Assembly: GCF_002865645.1 (NCBI RefSeq) | Contig: NW_020194620.1 | Coordinates: forward strand, 1,185,353-1,249,352 | Direction: 5' to 3' | Source: Hyaloscypha bicolor E | Taxonomy: Eukaryota > Ascomycota > Leotiomycetes > Helotiales > Hyaloscyphaceae | DNA: 64,000 nt | Shown: piece by piece, positions 55,219-64,000 of the stretch | Layout: each line of letters starts with the position of its first letter | How positions within the stretch are numbered: the stretch's first letter is position 1 | Translations under genes and position numbers: made by a program | The notes under the pieces: model-generated | The model's input: only the letters and a program-made list of their open reading frames with translations | What the model was told of the DNA's origin: nothing | Database searches by the model: none

Positions 55219-57953
55219 ATGGTGACGAAGACGGCTACGAGACCGATCCCTCGGTCTTCCCATTCACATTCCCATTCCAGTTCCCGCACTCCTCGAGCTA
55301 CAAATCCTCTGAGCCCTCAATTATCACAAGTCTCGGCGTCTGTTGGCCAGTCACTACCCCCAAACGCAGTGCCTTTTCTTCGATCACCTGGCGCAGCACA
55401 AGATGTTCGAACACCCTCGCCGAATTACTTTGGGCTTGTTGTCGATCCTGCCAGCGAAGGGCGAGATACTGCTCCAGGTCCCGTCGGTTGGAGCCCATCG
55501 ACTTCCTCGATAATTTCCTATCCATCACCGCAAGTCATTCCTTTAGATTCAAACCGAGAATATGAGGCTTTTCGAAGGCAGTCGGAGGAACATAACAACT
55601 TCAAACTCAGCCATGGGAACCTTCAGCATTTTGCATCAACTCCAGGTGCACATGTGCGTCCCAAGATAGATCGAAAACCTTCAAGATCGGATTCTCAAGA
55701 ACATCCTCCGTCTCCCAGATCTAGGCCGAAGGCTCGCGGTGCTACCCCTGATCGAATGGACCTGGATGGCGAACGACAAGCTCGATTTGCGTCTCCAGAG
55801 CCCATGCGACCTAGAGAGGCATCTTTAAATGCGCCTTCGTTTTTCGACATACCCCGCCAACAATCTCCTGTCAATGTTGGTCCTCTTCCGGTGCAAAGGA
55901 ATGCACTCTCAAGCCTTGACGATCGACATCCTCGACTATCATTGCCTCAAAATAAAGCGGATCCTCCCTCACCACACCTGAGGATTCAACAACCAGGCTT
56001 ACAACATCCCCGGGCAGATACACTTCCCTCCTCTCTAGAAGATGGACCTGTCATGATATCTTCGGCCCAGCTAAGAGATATGATAAACAGTATTCCCGCT
56101 GGGCAACTCCTGTTGTTAGATCTTCGCGTGTTCCCGCAGTTTTCACAGTCACGAATACATGATGCTCTGAACCTGTGCATACCTACAACGCTATTAAAGC
56201 GGCCCTCCTTCAATCTGCAGAAACTACAAGACACATTTACCAATGAGGCCGAAAAAGCCAGATTTTCTCAGTGGAGGAACGCCAAATATATCGTTGTTTA
56301 TGACGCTTTCTCTGATGAGAAAAAGGACGCAACGTCAGCAATCAACACCCTCAAGAAATTCTCCAACGAAGGCTGGAAAGGGCGATCCTACATTTTGAGA
56401 GGCGGGTTCGCATACTTTTCTAAGCACTTTCCGCAACTCATTGATCATCGGTCGACTCAAGAATTGCAGTCTTCAAAGATCAGTCTCTCCTTGGGAACTT
56501 CAGGACCCGAAGTCGCGCCAGTAGCCGGAGGTTGTGTAATGCCTGCTACTAAAAATGCTGCAAACCCATTTTTCAGTAACATCCGACAAAATCAGGACTT
56601 GATTGGTGGTGTGGGCCAGATGGACATCAAAATGCCAGAGGAATTGATTGCAGAATCCGACAAGATCCTTCCGGATTGGCTCCTCCAAGCCGCCACAAAA
56701 GAAGACCATGGAAGGAAGGTTTCTGATAAGTTCTTGCGTCTTGAGCTTGCTGAACAGTCGAGGATGAGTAGAGCTCTCTCTTCCGGCGTTTCTTATGGCA
56801 CACCTGCTGGAGGCACCAAAGATGTTCAAATCGCCGGCATCGAGAAGGGCGGTAAAAATCGGTACAACAACATCTGGCCGTTCGAGCATGCCAGAGTGAG
56901 ACTCCAGGGTCGTTCGGACGGGGCTTGTGACTATGTCAATGCTAGTCACATTAAGGCTTCGCGAAGTAATAAACGGTATATTGCTTCGCAAGGCCCCCTA
57001 CCTGCAACTTTTGAGGTAAGTTTCCTTTGTCTGTCTTGATATTATCCCCTGCTAATCTGATGTAGGACTTCTGGAGCGTCATTTGGGATCAAGATGTACG
57101 GGTGATTGTCATGCTGACCGCCGAATCCGAGGGTGGACAACTCAAATGTCACTCGTACTGGGCCAGTCAAGAGTACGGACCGATGAGGCTTAAAAGCCTT
57201 TCCGAGAAGAAGGTGTCTCTGGATACAAAGAGACATCGCACGCCAGCGGAACGCAAAGATCCGGGTCGACGACGTGCTAACACGACCGCAGAAAGTGCAC
57301 CTGCTCCACAGCCTGCAGAGCCTCCTTACGCCATTATCCGGAAGTTCACACTCTCTCATGCTGCACACCCATTCTCGCCCATGCGTGAAATTACACAAGT
57401 TCACTACTCCTCCTGGCCTGATTTCGGAGCGCCTGCAAGCCCAAGCCAGCTTCTAGGCCTGGTCGAACTAAGCAACTTCATTCAGCGCGCCACCGCAGCA
57501 CCTACCCACTCCCCCCGCTCTGATGATCCAGAATCTGAGGAAGCTTCTCGACCGATGTTGGTTCACTGCAGTGCCGGCTGCGGCCGGACTGGTACATTTT
57601 GCACTGTTGATTCCGTGATCGACATGTTGAAGCGCCAACGCAAAGAGATGAAGAGCGGTGTTACGCCAATGGAGGTGACCGCATCGAGCGGAGGAGATTA
57701 TATGGGGAAAGGGAAGGCCCCTGGAACCGACAGCTCCGGGGGTTGGGTTTTCGACCAGGATTTAGATCTTATTGAGAAGACAGTGGAAGACTTTAGGGGT
57801 CAGAGACTAAGCATGGTGCAAAGTTTGAGGCAGTATGTCCTGTGTTATGAGACAGTACTGGAATGGATTGCTCAGCAGAGTTTTGGAGGCAGTAAGACGG
57901 GTCGGGATCGAAGTGGTAGTGATGCCACTGGGACCGACCGACGGCTCAGCTGA
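55219..57953 (+). CDS. Rhodanese-PTP protein tyrosine phosphatase (PYP/PTP2-3 type)
   Basis: Two exons (55219-57015, 57066-57953) give 894 aa. The first 270 residues are Ser/Pro-rich and disordered. A rhodanese/CDC25-like domain is at about 278-413 (LLLLDLRVFPQFSQSRI; YIVVYDAFSD), but its active-site Cys position is not Cys, so it is probably a docking domain. The PTP domain starts near 546 with the pTyr loop KNRYNNIWPFEHARV and has the WPD loop (SSWPDFGAP) and signature HCSAGCGRTG from about 766. There are Ser/Arg-rich insertions in the catalytic domain. Fission-yeast Pyp1/Pyp2 and budding-yeast Ptp2/Ptp3 share this layout and inactivate stress MAP kinases; that role is inferred. The main ATG at 55219 is the first in the frame. 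Confidence 0.9.
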
Positions 57954-58714
57954 AAACATCGACAGTAATGAAGCACGAAAACAGAGATCAATGAAAAAGA
58001 AGGGGGGGGGTTTAAGGTCTACGCATTGGGACTGCATTGGCATTGCATCGGTGTGGCATTGCATGGTATGACACTCTTAGGATAAAGCGACCTGGAGTGC
58101 CGGTTCTTCTTTGTAAATGGCTTCCGGAGATGAGGTTTATGATGATACTGCATGAATGGAAGGGACTGCATAGCGTTTGAATGCATGGCGTGGCGTTGGG
58201 AGTTGTGCTTTTGGTCGATCAGGTAGAGGGAGCCCAGTGTTAGATGAGACGGGGCTGAAGTATATAAGCATTCGTCCGAATGAGAAGAAATTGCCTGATA
58301 CAACACGCATCAGTCCTCCTTTTGAGTTGTAATTCTCAGTGTCAAAAGTCCACCAAGCCTCAAGATTCACATCGCTTATAATTTCTTAGAACAAGGCTTC
58401 CTATTGTCGGCACATTGTCTCGACGCTCCTATTGTCACAATACTACACAACACCTTGAGCTCAGAAATCGTTCAATATAATTTAATTTCCGATTACTTGC
58501 ATCTTTCAGAGCATATCCCCTCAACATCTCGAAGAGACCTCGCTCTTCCTGCAATCAGCACTGAAGCGGAGGTCTGGCCGCGTCGCGAATCAAGACATCA
58601 GCGCGAACCTCCAAAAAATTCTACTGTAGGCGCGTCAACCTACCACCACTCCCACCAACACCCGCTGTGCGCGGCCTCTGCACACCATCTGCTCATTTTG
58701 CTTCATCCACCACA
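57954..58714. other. Intergenic, NIC96 promoter
   Basis: About 760 bp between two plus-strand genes. Contains a 9-G run (58002-58010) and several GCATTG/GCATGG words at 58022-58070 and again near 58150-58190. No gene seen. Confidence 0.55.
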
Positions 58715-61700
58715 ATGACGTCCCTCTTTGGCAGCCTCAACAATACGGCGAGACCTTCAGATAATTTGTTCAGGCCCGCAGGCTCATCTGCAGCAACTCC
58801 AAACCCCTTTGGCGCAACTACAACGCAGCCGGCGACCACAGGAGGCGTTTTCGGTTCATCACTGGGGACGTCAACATCTCAACCGCAGACGACAAGTGGA
58901 GGAAGTCTCTTCGGAGCGTTGGGTACTACATCAGCAGGAGCCTCGCAACCTCCAGCAGGCGGTGGTCCTTTTGGAGCCAGCACACAGGGTCAACAACCAC
59001 AAGCTGGGACCAGCCTCTTCGGTCAATCGCAACCTCAGCAGCTGGGCGGCCTCACATCTTCCGTACAGCTACCCGTCCCGCCAACCCAGCGAAGTGATCA
59101 GAATCCTGCATACTGGGATATTATTGTGGAGGCGAGCCGAAAGAGAGCACACGCAGAGTCAGTCGCAGACGATCTACCTCAACTTCAGCTCGGCCTTGGA
59201 GATCTTCGACAACGAATCAAACGGATAGGCACAGGGGCACCAGATCGAACAGCTAATGGCAGGGCGCATTACCTTCTTGCGGCTTCGGGAGTCGACCCGG
59301 GAGCAGCAGTGAGAGATTTGAATGCTTTCACTTCAGCGACCGGCAGGGTTGAGCGACAGCAAACTCGAGAGGAAAATGATACCGACGTGGAGGGGTATCT
59401 TGCAAATTTGCAGACGCAGACTACACTCAGCATGATCTCTGATGGCTTGGCTCGCTCAGTTCGAGATTTCGACGCCTTCCTGGAGGAGAATGTGACTATG
59501 GAATGGGATGCCCAGCGGAAGAGAATATACCAGCATTTTGGTATTAACCCCACCAATACTCCGCATGGCGGGGCCAGATCAAGCTTTGCTGCTTCTTCGA
59601 GTGAGAATCCAACAGCATTCGGTCGTTCCAGGCGAAGTAAGGCGGCTGCTTTGGCTGGCTCAAGAGGACCTGATGAAAAGCGAGAAAGCACTCTTGGGAG
59701 ATCTAACCTACAGAAGTCCGTTATTGGAGCCGCTGGTCCAGCTGGCACCGGCCATCAAGTCCTGTTCTCCGACGTGGAGAAAAAGATGGAAGCAAGTGGG
59801 GTGGTGCCTGGTCCCCAAGATCGGTTCCAGCGAGAGAAGCAGAGCAACTATGCCGAAAAGGTGCAGAATCTAAATGTTGCGCGACTGCAGAAACGCCCCT
59901 ATCCTGTTTGTCACGAGTTCTCGACTGTTGTTAAGCAAGCAGCCGATCAACAAGCTGAGGAATTAGTCGCAGCTTACCGCACACTTTCAGAGATTGTTGG
60001 GGAGGATCCTGATGTCAAATCACTGGTGGAGCTGTCCACGGCAAAAGAACGCGGTTTTGCTGAAACATATCTTGACGAGTCGCTCAATTCGGCGAAGCAA
60101 ACTGCTGTCAAGAAGGCCATTCTCAGAGGCTCGGCGAAGGCTTTGGAGAAGCTAGAGTTTGAACGAATGGAAGAGGCAGTCGCGAAGAACCCTCGAGATG
60201 CCGCCCTTGGTGGTAGGCCGAATGTTCTCAACAAAGTCAAGGCATACGTTCGACTTCAAGCCGTCAAAAAGAACCTATCTGGCGACAATTCCGATTTACA
60301 GCTGTTAGGAGAAGATTACGCATGGGCTGTCATCTACTACCTGATCCGGACCGGGCATGTTAAGGAGGCAGACGGCTTTGTTCATGATAATGCAATCGCC
60401 TTCAGAGCTATTGATCGTAACTTCGCAGCTTACATCCGGGATTATGCCACCAGCAGCGATAGGAGGCTGCGTGAGGACTTGCAAGCTCGGATTCGTAGCG
60501 AATACAACCAACGCCTTCGAATCGCGCCCGAGAACTCAATCGATCCCTACAGGATGGCCTGTTACAAGCTGATCGGTCGGTGTGACCTCACTGAACGCTC
60601 TCTGCAGGGTATCACCATGAACGTAGAAGACTTTGTTTGGATGCAAATAGTTCTCGCGCGTGAACTAAATCGAGTCGAGGCAATGGCCAGCGACGTGTAT
60701 GCATTGGATGACGCACGAAACACACTCAGAACAATCGGAGAGCGGTTCTTCAACAGAGGAGGCGCCGAGATGAATGGCTTGGGCTTTGGCACTTACGTCT
60801 TTCTCCAGATTGCACTGGGCATGTTTGAAGAGGCCGTGTCATACCTCTATACCTATTCATATGTCGACGGTGTCCATCTCGCCATTGCCCTTGACTTTTA
60901 TGGTCTCCTCAGGGTTTCAAATCCAAGTTCAGGTATCGAGGATCTATGTAGCTTGACGACCAAGGGCCAACCTCAAATCAACTTCGGCATTATGGTCGGC
61001 TTGTATACACGGGACTTCAGAGCTGCGAACGTTAGCGCAGCTGTTGATTACTTGACAATGATTTGTCTCAACAAGGATCTTCCAGGGCAAGCTGGTACCA
61101 ATCAGGTGGCTCTGTGCCATGAGGCGCTCCGTGAGCTTGTGCTGGAGAGCAGGGAATTTGCTCTGCTCCTTGGAGATATGCGTGAGGATGGGCAGCGGAT
61201 CAAGGGTGTTATCGAAGAAAGAATGAGACTGATCGGCTTGGATGAGAGGGACGACTTCATGAGACGGATTACCATGCAGGCTGCAAGCGTTGCTGATGAC
61301 AATGGACGAACGACTGATGCTGTCTTGTTGTATCACCTTGCCGGAGAATACGACAACGTCGTCGTCATAGTCAACCGAGCACTGAGCGAAGCAATTGCTG
61401 TGCCTCTTGGCGAGGAGAGGATGCGAATAGATCCGTTGAAGCCCCGTGCTGATGCTGGTGCTGCTGATGCTGCAAAGGAGAGAGGGACCGAATCCAGTCT
61501 CACAACGGTTGACGATCCTGTCATCTTGGCTCAGAGGATGAAGGCACTGTATGATGGAAATGCAATATTTTCTCAGAAGGTCAATCCCTCCAACCTGGTC
61601 GCTTGTGGCACGTTACTCGAGATGGGTGCAGCCAGAGACTTGGTCGAGAATGGAGAGTGGGCTCGAGCACTAGACGTAAGTTTCTTTTTTTGGTCAATGA

Positions 61701-62049
61701 AACCTGCTTCCCATCTAACCCATTATAGATTATTGCGAGCCTTGATATCCTCCCTCTGAAGGCTCGAGGAAATTCCAGTGTGATCCGAAATACTGCAACG
61801 AAATTTGCCTCCCTTTCGCAACCGGTCGCACAAAACGTTCCCAACCTTCTGATGTGGACGATTAAATCCTGCAACAGACAGCGAGCAAATTTGGCCAGCG
61901 CGCAATTTGGTGGAAATGAAGGAACACGACAGTCGATGATTGATGATTTGAAGCAGGCACATATGGATTTGACGACGTACACAAGCCAGTTGAGATACAG
62001 ATTCCCAGCCCATGTGCACGAGGCGTTGGCGAGGGCTCAGTCGGAGTGA
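58715..62049 (+). CDS. NIC96: Nucleoporin NIC96 (NUP93 family)
   Basis: Two exons (58715-61675, 61729-62049) give 1093 aa. The first 120 residues carry FG and LFG repeats (TSLFGSLNN, GGVFGSSLG, GGSLFGALG, GTSLFGQSQ), then an amphipathic segment. A helical Nic96 domain follows, with MEWDAQRKRIYQHFGI, RPYPVCHEFSTVVKQ and DDFMRRITMQAASVADD. The C-terminal exon ends FPAHVHEALARAQSE. It is an inner-ring scaffold of the nuclear pore that anchors the Nsp1 complex. The FG stretch is longer than I expect for yeast Nic96, but this is usual in Pezizomycotina. The intron is 53 nt. Confidence 0.93.
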
Positions 62050-62645
62050 AGGGGAGCGAAAGCGGCCAAAAGGTCTTGAGATCCACTCAATAATGTATTA
62101 TATCATCAAGGGGATGGAAGAGCGAGTGATGGATAAGAAGACTTGACAGATAAATGTCATACCGTCCTAGAGATGAGTGACGTTTGTCACCTGGTTCCCA
62201 CCGCCCCTATTTCCGGTCTCTTCATGCTTTAGTCAGATCCGCTTCGACACACCTCACCTATTTATCTGAAATGTCTTCACGTACCTATATCTCTCTCATT
62301 TCCTCATATATCCGCTCATTCCATCGGCCTCACGTGCCATGCTCCAATGCAGATCGTTATCCCTGCTCCACCTGACTCAGATTGGCCGAGGCTTTGCTGT
62401 GTCATGACTTTTATTAGCCAAAATTGCAAACCCCCATGTTGCGAAAAGCTGCCATCTGTGGACCCCTTCAACATCTCCTTCTCTCCCCTCACACTCCGTC
62501 TCGCTGCATGACTCAAGGGTCTCCTTCGTACAACTGACGATTCATGACGGCCCACGATATAATTGTCCCTTGACGACCGCCCACACCCCGGGGTTTTCCT
62601 CGCATCCATGCAATAGGGACCTCGCGCCCACGGGTTCTCGCAGCA
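62050..62645. other. Intergenic, bZIP gene promoter
   Basis: About 600 bp between two plus-strand genes, with CACGTG at 62331-62336. No gene seen. Confidence 0.55.
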
Positions 62646-64000
62646 ATGGCTCCCGGTGAGGGAACGCAGCAAAAACGGGATTTTTCCGAAGAAGCAACCT
62701 CACCTGGGGACCCTGCAAACGACCAGAACAAAAAGCGACGGACGACAGGGTCGAGCTCGCGCGGTGTCGCAAACCTCACCCCCGACCAGTTGGCAAAGAA
62801 GCGTGCCAATGACCGCGAGGCCCAGCGGGCTATTCGAGAGAGGACGAAAAATCAAATTGAGAGTCTCGAGCGGCGGATTCGCGACTTGACGTCGCAGCAG
62901 CCGTACCAGGAATTGCAGCATGTGCTGCGGCAGAAGGAAGCTGTTGAAGCGGAGAACACAGATATTAAGAAGCGGTTGGCTTCAGTGCTAGCTTTGATCC
63001 AACCAATTCTGGGACAACATGGTCAGTAATTGGTTTGTTCCTGGTCCTAGCAACCCCTCTGCGGCAAGTCGCTGACAATTGGCCAGGTCTCGAAATCCCA
63101 CAGTACTCTTCTCCTGTGCAGCCGTACGTCCACACTCGACCTGGCTCATCCTCGAATCACAATGACTCGACATCGAACAGTGCAGCTTCTCCTGCCCCTC
63201 CCACAGCACCTCAATGGCAAGCTCCCAGTGCGCCAATGGGCCACGATCCTCGGGCCTATCCCCCAAATCAAACTGCCCAGACACAACAATTAATGAAGCA
63301 GAAGCACGATATGGCACATAATCTGGACATGGGCCCCGAGAGACTGGGGTTGGATTTTTTACTCGATGGCACTCAACGGATAAACAAAATTCCAAATGGG
63401 ATAAATGGGACACCAGAACCAAGCTATCGACATATTCTTCGAGCGTCGGATAGGGGAAGTCCTGCACACCATAGAAGCAATTCTATGGGTAGCCATTCCA
63501 ATTACAATCCCGGGACACCCAATGCTGAAATGATGGGACACGCAGCACCTATACGGAACGGACCTCCAACCTGTCCATTGGATTCTCTACTTTTGGACTT
63601 TCTCCACGAACGACAGCAACAAGCCTCTGAAGGTGTTTCAACCCCCCAGCTTGTTGGACCAGCGTATCCAAGCGTGTCCTCGCTCCTCAACCCCGCTCGG
63701 AGCGTCAACTCCCACCCACTGTCCAAAGTATTTACAGACATTCTAGCAACCTTTCCAGATCTGTCCACTCTTCCCGAGAAAGTAGCAGTCCTGTACGTCA
63801 TGTTCCTCGTGATGCGCTGGCAAATCGCTCCCACGCAAGAGAACTACGACCGTCTCCCCGAATGGTTTACGCCTCGGCCCTCCCAACTCTTCACCTCCCA
63901 TCCAGCTTGGATCGACCACCTGCCCTGGCCCAAGATGCGAGACCGCCTTGTACGAGACTACAACCCGCGAGACTACCTTTTTGATAACTTCTTTATCCCA
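62646..64000 (+). CDS. bZIP transcription factor with DUF3425 (partial)
   Basis: Exons 62646-63021 and 63087 to the window edge give at least 429 aa; the 3' end is outside. A basic region (KKRANDREAQRAIRERTKNQ, about 50-72) leads into a short leucine-zipper-like coil (IESLERRIRDL; LQHVLRQKEAVEAENTDIKKRL). A long disordered linker rich in Ser, Pro, His and Asn follows. From about 370 the DUF3425 domain appears (HPLSKVFTDILATFPDLSTLPEKVAVLYVMFLVMRWQI, then LPEWFTPRPSQLFTSHPAWIDHLPWPKMRDRLV). These factors regulate development and secondary metabolism in filamentous fungi. The target genes are unknown. Confidence 0.9.

Noticed and set aside
6817..62336. Enrichment of CACGTG in intergenic DNA (6817, 15497, 18986, 30862, 43821, 46841, 53326, 62331)
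   Set aside because: Eight copies in roughly 23 kb of noncoding DNA is close to the number expected by chance (five to six).

Overview
This window is nuclear DNA of a filamentous ascomycete (Pezizomycotina). The evidence is the gene structure (short GT-AG introns, mostly 40-140 bp, with CTRAY-like branch sites), dispersed monocistronic genes on both strands, and the gene set: an ACE1/StzA C2H2 regulator, a bZIP-DUF3425 regulator, fungal NADH-GOGAT, VTC2/3, CHZ1, VID28/GID5 and NIC96. Leotiomycetes is my best guess at class level, but the sequence alone does not prove it. I support 22 protein-coding genes, one of them cut by the right edge. I rebuilt the exon-intron models by hand; every complete multi-exon model closes in frame from ATG to stop. 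I saw no rRNA, tRNA, CRISPR array or intact transposon.

Layout. 1-4.6 kb: ACE1-like zinc-finger repressor gene (minus) and its promoter. 4.6-8.3 kb: a gene-free stretch with a 46-bp-arm inverted repeat, a decayed coding-like frame and three degenerate 80-bp tandem repeats. 8.3-10.2 kb: Baeyer-Villiger monooxygenase (minus). 11.7-14.2 kb: a UBE2O/BIRC6-type E2 carrying an N-terminal IBR-like cysteine cluster (minus). 14.6-17.1 kb: a DUF3245 protein and succinyl-CoA ligase beta share a 235-bp divergent promoter. 17.7-23.5 kb (all minus): an unknown membrane protein, a classical SDR, a Nudix hydrolase and an extended SDR. 24.2-29.3 kb: VID28/GID5 (minus) diverges from a PHO80-like cyclin (plus). 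29.8-34.2 kb: EMC10, CHZ1, BET1 (plus) and APC15 (minus). 36.4-43.2 kb: GLT1, the largest gene (2132 aa). 44.3-49.5 kb: VTC2/3 and a large unknown protein (plus). 50.6-52.4 kb: a DAL5-type MFS transporter (minus). 55.2-64 kb (plus): a rhodanese-PTP MAP-kinase-phosphatase type protein, nucleoporin NIC96, and a bZIP-DUF3425 factor running off the edge.

Functionally this is mostly a housekeeping neighbourhood: TCA cycle, nitrogen assimilation, polyphosphate, ER insertion, SNARE traffic, nuclear pore, GID and APC/C ubiquitin ligases. A few accessory enzymes are present (monooxygenase, two SDRs, transporter). There is no PKS, NRPS or terpene synthase, so I do not call a biosynthetic cluster. The observations I find most worth checking are the E2 with an IBR-like module, the fold-back repeat and decayed sequence in the 4.6-8.3 kb gap, an EMC10 intron whose retention would remove the membrane anchor, and a repeated AGGCA-containing 15-mer in the ACE1 promoter.
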